Shown here: positions 1-7,740 of the stretch, piece after piece
Numbering within the stretch: position 1 is the first letter of the stretch
Layout: each line of letters starts with the position of its first letter
Origin: 4572-13 sp964594065
GTDB lineage: Bacteria; Planctomycetota; Phycisphaerae; Sedimentisphaerales; Anaerohalosphaeraceae
Reading direction: 5' to 3'
Length of the DNA: 16,608 nucleotides
Assembly: GCA_964594065.1 (NCBI GenBank)
Contig: CAZQKX010000077.1
Location: 1-16,608, forward strand
Notes under the pieces: generated by a model
The model's database searches: none
The model's input: only the letters and a program-made list of their open reading frames with translations
Told to the model about the DNA's origin: nothing
Translations under genes and position numbers: made by a program

Positions 1-5
1 ATTAG

Positions 6-119
6 CGGGCTGTTGGATTGATTGTAATACTGCCCCGAAAGGGCTTAGTTCAACACAAAGATGCACTTGACCCACCTGCTTTCACAGGTTTTGCATCCGC
101 AGAAACAGCACCAGCTTAA
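6..119 (+). pseudogene. possible 3' tail of an unidentified gene
   Basis: The frame that ends at the TAA at 117-119 reads as a protein-like tail (…LVQHKDALDPPAFTGF…) of about 37 codons. It is closed upstream by a TAG at 3-5 and has no ATG, so it cannot be a complete gene. I do not recognise the family. It may be the degraded end of a gene lying to the left of the window, or chance. The call rests only on composition. Confidence 0.15.
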
Positions 120-161
120 AGGCTTGCAAGTACCCTAGGCGTTCTGTAATAATCAACATAG

Positions 162-491
162 GAAAACAACTGTGAATTGGACAGTTTTCCAGGCAGCATC
201 TGTCATAATAATCCTCATTCCTGCAGCAGTGAACATCGACCAATGGATTCTCAGTCAAAATGCCAAAAAGATCACATCGCTGATATTGATTTCACATACG
301 ACCTCGCCAGGAAAGCAATCTATCGAATCAATTAGGCAGACGATTACCTCGCGCAGAGTATTGAACTGGATGCCCACCGATTGATAACTTCAGCTGGTTT
401 CCCGGTTGAAGGATTTGTACATCTAACTTTCAATAGATGTAATAAACTTGCTAGTAGAGATCCAGTATTTGAGCGTTCGGACAATAAGTAA
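162..491 (+). pseudogene. degraded ORF with an in-frame TAG, unknown family
   Basis: The frame 162-491 is protein-like over about 110 codons. It is interrupted once, by TAG at 333-335, where a single change from CAG (Gln) would explain the stop. The first ATG is at 243. The stretch from there to the stop contains ADIDFTYDLARKAIYRIN, and the downstream part contains ELDAHRLITSAGFPVEGFVH before the TAA at 489-491. I do not recognise the family, and I see no convincing ribosome binding site before 243. A GTG-started ORF in another frame over 172-384 looks less protein-like and is not called. This could be a pseudogene of an orphan protein or chance. Confidence 0.25.
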
Positions 492-716
492 ACGAGTGAG
501 GCAAAACAGAACAAATAAATCCAGCGGGACCACCATGGGCTGATTCATCGTGTTATAAGACAGCAACCTTTATCAAAAATGTGCAATGTGACATTTATTT
601 TAAGTCAGTGCACTCGAAGACCGGAGTAATGAAATGTCCTTTATACCTGATGCTTCAACTGTAAGTTATCAGAAATAACCGGTTAATAATCATGGTGGCA
701 GATTAACGAGGGAAAA
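492..716. other. intergenic, upstream region of the SnoaL-like gene
   Basis: No ORF with coding character is visible on either strand. A short inverted repeat, AAATGT…ACATTT, lies near 578-598. The stretch presumably contains the promoter of the gene that starts at 717, but I cannot point to convincing -35/-10 elements. Confidence 0.4.
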
Positions 717-1145
717 ATGGATACCGAAGAAATAAGAATAGTGAATACATTCAACAACGCTATTAATGAGGGCAATGTTGAGCTGCTATCAAGCCTGATG
801 ACTGAAGATCATACATTTATAGATGCGGGGGGTAATGCTCATTCAGGTGTCCAGGAAATGACTGAAGGGTGGAAAGAATTTTTTCAAATGTTTCCCGATT
901 ATAAAAACAGTTTTAAAAATATTCTCCAAAATGGTAATCTGGTTGTAGCACTTGGAACAGCCAGCGGCACATATAATGGGAAGCGGGGACTTGTCAGTGA
1001 AAATCGAATTAATTGGTCAGCCGCCTGGAAGGTTATTGTAGAAAATAACAAGGTCAAATTATGGCAGGTTTATTCAGATTGGACTGAGGCCATTAAAATT
1101 ATAGAAGAGGATCAAAATTCTGATAAGTCGTCCAGCCGGCCTTAA
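717..1145 (+). CDS. SnoaL-like / NTF2-fold protein (ketosteroid-isomerase-like)
   Basis: This is a 142-residue cytoplasmic protein with the size and pattern of the SnoaL-like branch of the NTF2/ketosteroid isomerase fold. The N-terminal helix (MDTEEIRIVNTFNNAINEGN) is followed by the MTEDHTFID strand near residues 28-36, where Asp31-His32 sit at the usual pocket position. Next come the helix WKEFFQMFPDYKN (52-64) and a C-terminal beta sheet ending in WQVYSDWTEA (116-125). Members include polyketide cyclases, dehydratases and many orphan small-molecule enzymes; the sequence does not show the substrate. The ATG at 717 is preceded by a good purine-rich site (GAGGGAAAA). The gene stands alone and is moderately AT-rich. 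The last 14 residues are polar and probably disordered. The fold is likely; the function is unknown. Confidence 0.8.
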   Translation: MDTEEIRIVNTFNNAINEGNVELLSSLMTEDHTFIDAGGNAHSGVQEMTEGWKEFFQMFPDYKNSFKNILQNGNLVVALGTASGTYNGKRGLVSENRINWSAAWKVIVENNKVKLWQVYSDWTEAIKIIEEDQNSDKSSSRP

Positions 1146-1267
1146 TGCACTATCCTGAAACGCACGACACGTTTGGCCTGAAAGCGACCGCAAGGATCAA
1201 TAAATGTATTTAAAGTCATGCCTGCAAGTAAAAATTGATTTGGATTAAATGAATGTTCGCTTTTGAA

Positions 1268-1384
1268 AACCTTAGGTATACGACTGACCCGACGATCATT
1301 CCGTCCAAAAACGCGTTCGCGTTGCCGGTCGGGAAGAAAATTGTTCAGCGTTTTTTGGCAGGTTATCGCCCTGTCGTAGGTTTT
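1268..1384. repeat. imperfect long palindrome (possible MITE-like or structured element)
   Basis: TACGAC at 1279-1284 faces GTCGTA at 1373-1378. Between them the arms pair imperfectly: the CGATCATTCCGTCCAAAAAC side on the left matches the reverse complement of GTTTTTTGGCAGGTTATCG-type sequence on the right, with indels. An alternative inner hairpin (CCCGAC at 1288-1293 with GTCGGG at 1328-1333) encloses ACGCGTTCGCGT. The whole lies between two unrelated genes. A 60-codon ORF across it (1253-1435) has no coding character and is not called. It could be a relic of a non-autonomous transposable element or an RNA hairpin acting as a terminator. Confidence 0.4.
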
Positions 1385-1439
1385 ATTAGAATCAATAGCA
1401 TAATGAATATTTGCTGTTTATTAAAAAGGGGGTAGAGAA

Positions 1440-2663
1440 TTGAAATATTTATCACGATTGATAATCCTGTTAATGCTTTTTCTTCTTGTGTTTAATAGCT
1501 GCACTCAAATAGAAATGATACAAAAATTCAAAAGCGGCGAACCTGTTTTCGGACGGGACATCAGTATTATTCCTATTAAGTTAATGGAGCATAAAATTCT
1601 TGTAAGTGTAAAGCTTAATGAAAGTAAAAAGGATTTTAATTTTTTACTCGATACGGGCGCTCTGACATTTGTCAGTCAAAAGACAGCAAATGAACTCAAC
1701 CTGAAAAAAGGCGCTGAGATGCCAACCATGAAAAAAGCTGAATATGCCTATTTGACTAAATTGGACAGTATCACCTTAGGTGAAATGCAAATTAAAAATT
1801 TCGTTATCCCAATAATGGATATTCAAACAGTTTTCGATTCAAGTCTGACAGTAGACGGCTTTATTGGTTCAGATTTTCTCCGTTTTTTTAATACGACTAT
1901 CGATTATGAAAATAAACAAGTTATTTTAAAACAGAATAGAATTAAGCAAGATATTGATGAAGGAGAATATAAAGTTGAACTGGAAGTCCCTTTCCCGCTA
2001 AGATTTCCTACTGTTAATCTAAAAATAAATAATCTTGTAGAAATTGATGGAATAATCGACACAGGCTCACCATTTTCATTGGTATTGCCTCTTTCTTTTA
2101 TTGAAAAATTTGATCATTCTACACAAAAACAACTGATTAAATCTAAAGGAGCGATTGCAAAATGGCCTTCTACAACATCGGACTATAATTATCTTTTAAG
2201 AATACAGAATCTTAAACTGGGTGAATTTGAAATTACTAATTTTCCGATTTTGTTTGCAGAGTTACCGAAACAGTTTAATACGGCTTTGATAGGAAAAAGT
2301 TTTTTAGACCAATTTTTATTGACAATCAATTATCCTGAAAAGGAAATGATTCTCGACCCCAGGGAAAATTGTAATTTTGAAACGAATGTATTTTCTACCG
2401 GACTTGCTTTAAGAAAAAGTGAAGATAACAAAACATATGTAAAAGGTTTTTGGGAAGGTTCTCCGGCAGATAAGAATTCAATTCAAGTAAATGACGAAAT
2501 AGTTAAAATCAATAACAAAAATACTTCTGAGTTATCTATCAGAGAAATCAATTCCCTATTAGAAAACGATCAAATTAGAAGCATTGAACTTTCTCTAATA
2601 GAAAACAATAAGTTTCGGGAAGTAGATTTAATAAAAGCAATGCTATTCCCTAAAACTGAATAA
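1440..2663 (+). CDS. exported lipoprotein: tandem retropepsin-like aspartyl protease with PDZ domain
   Basis: This 407-aa protein begins with a lipoprotein signal (hydrophobic residues 6-18, then VFNSC with acyl-Cys21), so it should be anchored in the periplasm or outer membrane. It has two retropepsin-type half-domains. Asp71-Thr-Gly-Ala (FLLDTGALTFVS) and Asp207-Thr-Gly-Ser (GIIDTGSPFSLV) are the catalytic signatures. Each is followed by the family's flap/base motif, IGSDFLRFF near 142 and IGKSFLDQF near 284. Both halves keep the D-T-G, so a single-chain active site is possible. Residues about 318-395 look like a PDZ domain (GLALRK, GSPADKNSIQVNDEIVKIN). The start is TTG at 1440, supported by a strong AGGGGG site about 8 bases upstream; no better ATG lies in the signal-peptide region. 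The gene is strongly AT-rich compared with its downstream neighbour. Proteases of this architecture occur in Bacteroidota-like bacteria; the substrate is unknown. Confidence 0.85.
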   Translation: MKYLSRLIILLMLFLLVFNSCTQIEMIQKFKSGEPVFGRDISIIPIKLMEHKILVSVKLNESKKDFNFLLDTGALTFVSQKTANELNLKKGAEMPTMKKAEYAYLTKLDSITLGEMQIKNFVIPIMDIQTVFDSSLTVDGFIGSDFLRFFNTTIDYENKQVILKQNRIKQDIDEGEYKVELEVPFPLRFPTVNLKINNLVEIDGIIDTGSPFSLVLPLSFIEKFDHSTQKQLIKSKGAIAKWPSTTSDYNYLLRIQNLKLGEFEITNFPILFAELPKQFNTALIGKSFLDQFLLTINYPEKEMILDPRENCNFETNVFSTGLALRKSEDNKTYVKGFWEGSPADKNSIQVNDEIVKINNKNTSELSIREINSLLENDQIRSIELSLIENNKFREVDLIKAMLFPKTE

Positions 2664-2686
2664 TCATTCAACAAGTGGAGGATTTA

Positions 2687-2746
2687 CTATTTATTATTCT
2701 GTTTCAGTGGATTAAATTATCACATTAATTAATAAATAATAAATAG
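2687..2746. repeat. AT-rich inverted repeat downstream of the protease gene
   Basis: CTATTTATTATT at 2687-2698 is exactly complementary to AATAATAAATAG at 2735-2746, with a 36-base AT-rich loop. It lies 24 bp after the protease stop codon. It could form an RNA hairpin at the 3' end, but it has no GC-rich stem or clean T-run, so it is not a standard intrinsic terminator. It may be a small decayed palindromic element. The rest of the gap up to 2899 holds nothing I recognise. Confidence 0.4.
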
Positions 2747-2899
2747 ATAAGCCTTACACTAATTTGCGCCTGATTGCGAGGGCTTGGTTTCAATCTGAAC
2801 GTTCGGATTTCCGTATCAAGGTGATTAGAATTTATACGTCTATTTCCCGTAACCTTGCAGCAGGTGATATTGATTGTTCGGCCACATGAAGGAACGAGA

Positions 2900-3721
2900 A
2901 TGAACGGACGTTTGCCAAGCGATCAGTACGTCGACTCCAGGAAATTGTCAGCGCGAGCCAATCTGCACACCCTCCACAGCACAAATCCCCAAGGCTGGGA
3001 GAATTGGCTGTTCCAGCAGATTGTTTTGGACGGTGGTCTGACGGTAATGGACCTCGGCTGCGGTCCGGCCTGGCTGTGGCGGAATCATTGTACCAGCATC
3101 CCTGCCGGCTGTCTCCTCACGTTGACGGATGCATCCCCTGGAATGGTGTCTGAAGCGAAGGATGCCCTGTCCGATGAGCGGTTCCAATTCAGAGTTGTCA
3201 ACGCTCAGGAACTTCCATTTCCAGATGAGCATTTTGACTGTGTGACTGCGAATCACATGCTCTACCATGTGTCCGATCTGGATATGGCTCTCTCAGAAAT
3301 CGCTCGAGTGCTCACACCTCGCGGGAAGCTCTGCGCAGCGACCAACGGCACAGCGCACATGCGGCAGCTCTACGACCTCATCCGGCAAACCGTTCCCTCG
3401 TTCAGGTGTCTGTCTGCCTCGTTCACCCTTGAGAATGGGAGGGCTATGCTCGATCGTTGCTTTTCCGAGGTCTCAATCCGCAGATATGAAGACGGCCTTG
3501 TGGTCCCGGACGCTGAAGCGCTGTCGGCCTACGTTCGTTCCATGGGCAGTTTGGCAGACGCGACAGACGCGCAGTTTGATGAGATCGAAGAGGCCATCCA
3601 TGAACATATCCGCCGTGAAGGCGCGATGCGGATCGAGAAGGATGCGGGCCTGTTTATCGCGAGAAAACCCAGGGAGGCTGAACCATCGGCTTCAGGCGAC
3701 GCGGATAATCCACGCCGCTGA
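2900..3721 (+). CDS. class I SAM-dependent methyltransferase (Methyltransf_11 type)
   Basis: This is a 273-aa soluble enzyme that should transfer a methyl group from S-adenosylmethionine to an unknown acceptor. Motif I is VMDLGCGPAWLW (residues 49-60), the glycine loop that binds SAM. Asp77 ends strand beta-2 (LTLTD77). NAQELPFPDEHFD (101-113) is the adenine-contact and motif II region, and NHMLYHVSDLDMALSEIARVLTPRGKL (119-143) is the typical beta-5 region of Methyltransf_11. ATG 2900 was chosen because AAGGAA sits about 6 bases upstream; the longer TTG start at 2855 has no such site and adds no conserved residues. The gene is clearly GC-rich with third-position G/C preference, unlike the AT-rich protease gene just before it, which suggests recent acquisition. 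It lies 57 bp upstream of the CPBP gene and may be cotranscribed with it. Confidence 0.85.
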   Translation: MNGRLPSDQYVDSRKLSARANLHTLHSTNPQGWENWLFQQIVLDGGLTVMDLGCGPAWLWRNHCTSIPAGCLLTLTDASPGMVSEAKDALSDERFQFRVVNAQELPFPDEHFDCVTANHMLYHVSDLDMALSEIARVLTPRGKLCAATNGTAHMRQLYDLIRQTVPSFRCLSASFTLENGRAMLDRCFSEVSIRRYEDGLVVPDAEALSAYVRSMGSLADATDAQFDEIEEAIHEHIRREGAMRIEKDAGLFIARKPREAEPSASGDADNPRR

Positions 3722-3778
3722 AGAACAGATGTCGGACTGCCATATTTAACCCCCAATGCTAAACTAAATAATACACTT

Positions 3779-4819
3779 ATGAAGAAAATATTTGATACTA
3801 CGGTCATTTCCCCGAGGCAAGAAAAACAAGTCTGGATTACGCCGCATATGATTGCGTTGATCATTATTTGGCTGCTGACAACGACTGCTTTCGCAGTCAT
3901 GCTGTTTGACGGAGTCCGGGATACGGGTCAATTTTATGTTGCACGCCATATCATCCATGCTGCCTATGTCTTGATACTGTTCTGGTATCTCAGTCGAATT
4001 CCCTCGTCTTCAAATCAGCTGCCTGATCTTCGTCCGCTATTGTTTCCCAATCGTAGAATTGGAAGGATGATACCTGTCGTGGTTCTGGCTTTGCTGCTCT
4101 GGTCCGAGTTCTCTGGTAAGAGTATTGTTTTGCCCCTGCTGATAATCGCTGCAATCTGGGTGTTGATTGTTTGGCGTCGTGAAGTTGGGTTACACGCTGT
4201 CTTGATTGGTGTTGCAATTGCCGCTGCCGCCGGTCTGGCAGGGCTGCCATTTTATCAAAACCAATATATTGGAAAAGTACAATATATTTTATTTCTGATA
4301 TTTGTCATACCTATGTTCGTAGCCGGTGGTCTGCTAAGCAAACGCACCGGTTTTGTTGGAAGTCATCTTTTTACAAGACGCTACAAGAAAGCGGCGGTTG
4401 GTTTTTTGTGGGGCTGTTTGCTGTTTATTCCACTGGGTCTGGCCAACGCTGCCGCCGGTTCACCAGGTCCTTGGATGACCTGGGTGGATCACTGGTGGAT
4501 CCCTTGGACACAGCCCTGGTTCTCGGGAATTGTTGAGGAAACATGGTGGAGGCTGTTTTTGGTGAGTCTATGTTATTTCCTTTTGCGACCCGCATTCAAT
4601 AAAATTCCTACTGTCGCCTTTCTGTGTGCAGCGCTGTTCAGTGCAATCACCTTCGGCCTGGGTCATGGAGGAACGCTGCAGGAGAGATTCCTGATAACAG
4701 GATTACTTTATGGCTTGCCGATGGCGCTCATATTCATCAGGCGGGATTGGGAGCATGCAGTGGGTGCCCATTACATGATCAATATGATCCCAACGTTGAT
4801 GGCCTTCCTGGAGATCTGA
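3779..4819 (+). CDS. CPBP (CAAX/Abi) family intramembrane glutamic protease
   Basis: This 346-aa polytopic membrane protein has at least seven hydrophobic segments (about 24-43, 57-71, 97-113, 117-132, 139-157, 168-184, 206-221), plus those carrying the catalytic motifs. All three CPBP motifs are present. EETWWR (Glu253-Glu254…Arg258) is motif 1, FGLGH (Phe292, His296) is motif 2 and HYMIN (His331, Asn335) is motif 3. Together they form the intramembrane active site of Rce1-like proteases. Bacterial members cleave membrane peptides or prenylated or bacteriocin-type substrates, and some act in bacteriocin self-immunity; the substrate here is unknown. The ATG at 3779 has no clear Shine-Dalgarno sequence, only AAATAATACACTT upstream. 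The gene follows the methyltransferase at 57 bp, and an attC-like site begins right after its stop, consistent with a cassette origin. Confidence 0.88.
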   Translation: MKKIFDTTVISPRQEKQVWITPHMIALIIIWLLTTTAFAVMLFDGVRDTGQFYVARHIIHAAYVLILFWYLSRIPSSSNQLPDLRPLLFPNRRIGRMIPVVVLALLLWSEFSGKSIVLPLLIIAAIWVLIVWRREVGLHAVLIGVAIAAAAGLAGLPFYQNQYIGKVQYILFLIFVIPMFVAGGLLSKRTGFVGSHLFTRRYKKAAVGFLWGCLLFIPLGLANAAAGSPGPWMTWVDHWWIPWTQPWFSGIVEETWWRLFLVSLCYFLLRPAFNKIPTVAFLCAALFSAITFGLGHGGTLQERFLITGLLYGLPMALIFIRRDWEHAVGAHYMINMIPTLMAFLEI

Positions 4820-4820
4820 A

Positions 4821-4880
4821 GCGTCGAACAACGCACTGGAGATCACCGGGCTATCGTGCGTTGAACTCGGGGTTGGTTTT
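4821..4880 (+). repeat. attC-like site (integron cassette relic) after the CPBP gene
   Basis: Two bases after the CPBP stop the sequence reads GTCGAAC (4823-4829), then AACGCACTGGAG, a central ACCGGGCTATC, GTGCGTTGAACTC and GTTGG at 4872-4876. CAACGCAC (4829-4836) pairs exactly with GTGCGTTG (4856-4863). The order of a near-RYYYAAC box, a CTGGAG-type arm, a short centre, a return arm and a GTTGG box matches the attC layout. The return arm is shortened (no GCTC partner for GGAG) and the outer boxes are not perfect consensus. This is inference from layout. A chance palindrome cannot be excluded. Confidence 0.35.
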
Positions 4881-5088
4881 GCGGCTGCAGTTGTTCTTGA
4901 GGCGAGGTCAGTTCAGCAGAGTCGTCCGGCGGCTTAGATTTGCCGTTCAGCCCTCATTTGTCATACCGCATTTTTGAGAGGATGTCATTTTGTTCTTTTC
5001 TTTTACAACCCGAACTCTCGCTTTACCCGGTATCGCCAATGTCGAGAGATGGATGGACTGACAGCAAATATGACAGAAACGTCTTTGA
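4881..5088. other. non-coding gap with short ORF-like debris
   Basis: Beyond the attC-like site, one frame ends at a TAG near 4934 with a protein-like tail (GVGFAAAVVLEARSVQQ…). It has no start and runs back into the palindrome, so I treat it as chance or debris. ORFs across 4940-5209 on either strand lack coding character and overlap the acetyltransferase remnant in the wrong frame. Confidence 0.3.
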
Positions 5089-5301
5089 CCTGGGGGCGGA
5101 AAAAATGGATATGCGAAAATTGCTGTCTCGGTACTCATTTCTGACTATTTTAAAAATGGCATTGAGCGGATTGGATGGCACTGTGTCAGCACCAATAGAG
5201 CTTCGATAGAAACAGCGGATCGTTGCGGATTGAACCATGTGCTGAGATATGACGCCTATTATCCCTATCCTCCAATCGAAAATGTTATGATCTGGATTTG
5301 A
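5089..5301 (+). pseudogene. C-terminal remnant of a GNAT-family N-acetyltransferase
   Basis: The frame 5089-5301 (stop TGA at 5299-5301) encodes about 70 residues with the C-terminal half of a GNAT acetyltransferase. It shows GYAKIAVSVLISDYFKNG (the helix after the acetyl-CoA loop), then ERIGWHCVSTNRASIETADR and CGLNHVLRYDAYYPYPPIEN. The IGWHC-x-STN-x-AS-x-x-TA-x-x-CG pattern is the beta-5/alpha-4 region in which side chains complete the acetyl-CoA pocket. The upstream frame is closed by TGA at 5086-5088, no start codon precedes it, and the N-terminal half is missing. It follows the CPBP gene and attC-like site in the same orientation, so it may be the ruin of another small accessory gene. 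Confidence 0.6.
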
Positions 5302-5532
5302 AGTTTGCAGGGTATATTTCGGCAGGTGGGTAATATGTTTTACGCTTTAATAAAATAATATCGCCCATGTACAAATGGCTCTGAGAAAAACCGGTTCAAT
5401 TCACCCAGCATAAATTATTAGCAAATTGCGTAAGAAGTATATTTCGATTACTTTCCATGTGATTTCTGTCCGGGGGGTAAAATTTTATATCGGCAGTACA
5501 CTGCCAAGAAAAACCATTTAAAGGAACTACTT
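5302..5532. other. upstream region of the S9 peptidase gene
   Basis: No coding character is visible on either strand. The sequence is AT-rich, contains AAGGAACTACTT immediately before the ATG at 5533 (ribosome binding site AAGGA), and should carry the peptidase promoter. I see no clear -35/-10 pair or operator. Confidence 0.4.
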
Positions 5533-7461
5533 ATGAAGTGGATTAAATACTGCATCATTATTGCTTTTTCATTGATTTTTACAAATTGCGCGGGCAATAC
5601 TGATACAAAATCAACAAGGTCAAAGCTCGCCAAGAAAATACCGATTGAAGACTTTTTCAGAAAACCTTTACAGTCTGGTTTTAAATTGTCTCCTCAGGGA
5701 AATTATTATTTGTATCGGTCTCCTGTGAATGGAATCAATAACATATTTATACAGGAAATAGGAAAATCTGAATCCATCCAGCTGACCCATTCAACAGATA
5801 GGGATATCAGGCTGATCTATTGGGGCAATGAGCAGACGGTTTTGTTTAAACAAGACACCGAAGGAGATGAAAACTATAAGCTGTATGGCCTGAATATCAA
5901 AACTAAAGAGATCAGATGTTTGACTGATTTTGAAAATTCAAACACCTCGATAATTGATTATTATGCTAAAAATCCTGATGAAATTATCATTGGACTGAAT
6001 AAACGTGATCCCGAATGTTCCGATGTGTATCGTTTAAACATATTAACCGGTGAGCTTCTAATGATAGAACAAAATCCGGGAAACGTACGCAGATGGATGG
6101 TTGATAATGATGGTGTTGTACGTATTGCATATGCGGGCGATGTGTTGTATAGAAAAGATGAAAAAAGCAAATTTATAAAGCTCATTGATAAGGAAGGCGA
6201 GGATGATACATTTACCATTCACTATTTCACTCCTGACAATAAAAATGTATATGCCTATTCAAATATTGAAAGGGATAAAATAGCGATTGTTGAATATGAT
6301 CTCGATACGGATAAGGAAGTTCAGGTATTGTTCGAAGATTTGTTATACGATGCCTTTGGTGACGATGAGAGGGATTATTTTGAGTATTCAACCAGTAAGC
6401 AAAAACTGATTTATGCGCTATATACTGCTGAAAAGAGAACCCACTATTTTTTTGATGAAACCATGGAAAAAATATACCATCAACTCAAGAAAAAGATAGG
6501 GAATTATGAGATTCAGTTTACCTCGATTTCAGATGATTTCAATACGTTCATGTTTTATTCATATAGTGATCGGCACGAGGGTACGACTTATATTTATGAC
6601 TATGCCAATGATAAATTGCAATTAATCGGAAATGCCACGCCCTGGCTGGAAGAAAACGAGATGGCAGAAATGAAACCGATCCAGTATACTTCCAGGGATG
6701 GCTTGACAATACATGGGTATCTGACGATCCCCAAAGGCATGAAGGCTGAAAATTTACCCGTCATCGTCAATCCGCATGCAGGGCCGCAATGGCGCAACTC
6801 ATGGGGATTTGATGAATTTGTCCAGTTCTATGCGAACCGGGGGTATGCAGTTTTACAGGTTAATTTCAGGGGCTCTGAAGGCTATGGAAAGAAATTCATG
6901 CAAGCCGGTTTCAGGCAATGGGGCCTTAAAATGCAGGATGATATTACCGATGGTGTTCATTGGTTGATAGATCAAGGTATTGCAGATGAAAATCGGATCG
7001 CGATTTATGGGCTGAGCTTTGGGGGTTCAGCCGCTTTGGCCGGAATAACTTTTACTCCTGATCTGTATGCCTGCGGAATTGACTTTTGGGGTACATCGAA
7101 TTATTTCTCGTGGTATAAAAATTTTCCTCCATACTGGAAGAAGTATATGGGAGAAATTCATAGACGTTGGATGAATCCTGCAGTTGACAGTCTTCAAATG
7201 CACCAAACCTCGCCAGTATTTCACGTCAGTAACATCAAAGCGCCACTTCTCATCGCTCAATCTGCTAACGACCGAAGAGTCCGCCTGGAACAGTCAGAGC
7301 AAATGGTAGCAGAACTGATAAAACACAACAAGGAATACGAATATGTATTGTTGGAGGGAGAGGGGCATGCTCTCACCAATGAAAAGAAACTCATTGATCT
7401 AATGACAAGAGTTGAAAAGTTTCTAGCTAGGCACATGCAAAGCTCAGAATTGGTAGATTGA
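5533..7461 (+). CDS. S9 family serine peptidase (acylaminoacyl-peptidase/DPP-like), lipoprotein
   Basis: This 642-aa exported peptidase should cleave short peptides, either dipeptides or blocked residues from the N-terminus. The first 19 residues form a lipoprotein signal (MKWIKYCIIIAFSLIFTNC, acyl-Cys19). Residues about 40-380 are the beta-propeller gating domain. Residues about 385-635 are the alpha/beta-hydrolase catalytic domain, with HAGP (415-418, oxyanion region), NFRGSEGYG (444-452), the nucleophile Ser495 in GLSFGGSA, Asp580 in SANDRRV and His612 in GEGHALT. All triad residues and the usual S9C spacing are kept, and the length is normal, so it should be active. The ATG has AAGGA about 8 bases upstream. 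It appears monocistronic. Its stop lies 1 bp from the first recognisable base of the minus-strand IS91 remnant, so the mobile element has landed against its 3' end. Codon use is AT-leaning, as in the other lipoprotein gene. Confidence 0.92.
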   Translation: MKWIKYCIIIAFSLIFTNCAGNTDTKSTRSKLAKKIPIEDFFRKPLQSGFKLSPQGNYYLYRSPVNGINNIFIQEIGKSESIQLTHSTDRDIRLIYWGNEQTVLFKQDTEGDENYKLYGLNIKTKEIRCLTDFENSNTSIIDYYAKNPDEIIIGLNKRDPECSDVYRLNILTGELLMIEQNPGNVRRWMVDNDGVVRIAYAGDVLYRKDEKSKFIKLIDKEGEDDTFTIHYFTPDNKNVYAYSNIERDKIAIVEYDLDTDKEVQVLFEDLLYDAFGDDERDYFEYSTSKQKLIYALYTAEKRTHYFFDETMEKIYHQLKKKIGNYEIQFTSISDDFNTFMFYSYSDRHEGTTYIYDYANDKLQLIGNATPWLEENEMAEMKPIQYTSRDGLTIHGYLTIPKGMKAENLPVIVNPHAGPQWRNSWGFDEFVQFYANRGYAVLQVNFRGSEGYGKKFMQAGFRQWGLKMQDDITDGVHWLIDQGIADENRIAIYGLSFGGSAALAGITFTPDLYACGIDFWGTSNYFSWYKNFPPYWKKYMGEIHRRWMNPAVDSLQMHQTSPVFHVSNIKAPLLIAQSANDRRVRLEQSEQMVAELIKHNKEYEYVLLEGEGHALTNEKKLIDLMTRVEKFLARHMQSSELVD

Positions 7462-7462
7462 G

Positions 7463-7740
7463 TTGCATCCCGAAACCGCGCCCAGCAGCAGTCCCCGCAG
7501 TTCCCGGACCAAATCCAGCAGATGTCGGTTTGAGGCGGCATATATCCTGCAATATCGGTCACTCACCAATTTCTTCAGGAGAACATGCTGCAGCAATCGA
7601 CGGAAACTCCGTGGCAGGAAACCTCTCCAAGGTTTACCCACGCTCCCCGGATTTTCGATACCCGAAAGTAAATGTCTGATCATCCATACCCAGAATACTG
7701 CAGTTGGAAAGCGGTCTCCGAAAGACATAGTCCGGATATT
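7463..7740 (-). pseudogene. C-terminal remnant of an IS91-family (Y2/HUH) transposase
   Basis: On the minus strand from about 7740 the frame reads YPDYVFRRPLSN, then LGMDDQTFTFGYRKSGERG, and stops at 7634-7636. The adjacent frame continues LPRSFRRLLQHVLLKKLVSD, then YAASNRHLLDLVRELRGLLLG. This is the pattern of the IS91 TnpA C-terminal region: a YVFR-x-x-[IL]SN block, a V-T-F-x-Y-R strand, then an EF-x-RR-x-LQHVLP-x-G-F-type block and a region ending in NRHLLDLVREL. One frameshift or stop separates the two halves. The N-terminal part, with zinc finger, HUH motif and catalytic tyrosines, is absent. The fragment directly continues the recombinase pseudogene, so an internal deletion has fused the two. 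Ends of the element are not identifiable. Confidence 0.65.

Noticed and set aside
1253..1435. 60-codon plus-strand ORF
   Set aside because: Lies across an imperfect palindrome, has no ribosome binding site and no protein-like composition.
2664..2680. Possible attC box (ATTCAAC) just after the protease gene
   Set aside because: The RYYYAAC box has no matching return arm or GTT box downstream; only an AT-rich hairpin follows.
2855..2899. Upstream TTG start extending the methyltransferase by 15 residues
   Set aside because: No ribosome binding site before the TTG; ATG 2900 has AAGGAA at good spacing and the extension adds nothing conserved.
3267..3749. 160-codon ORF in another frame of the methyltransferase gene
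   Set aside because: Shadow of the GC-rich methyltransferase frame, rich in Arg/Ser/Pro; the real frame has all methyltransferase motifs.
3779..4819. CPBP/Abi protein as part of a phage-defence system
   Set aside because: The Abi label is historical for this family; no neighbouring defence gene, toxin or bacteriocin gene supports it.
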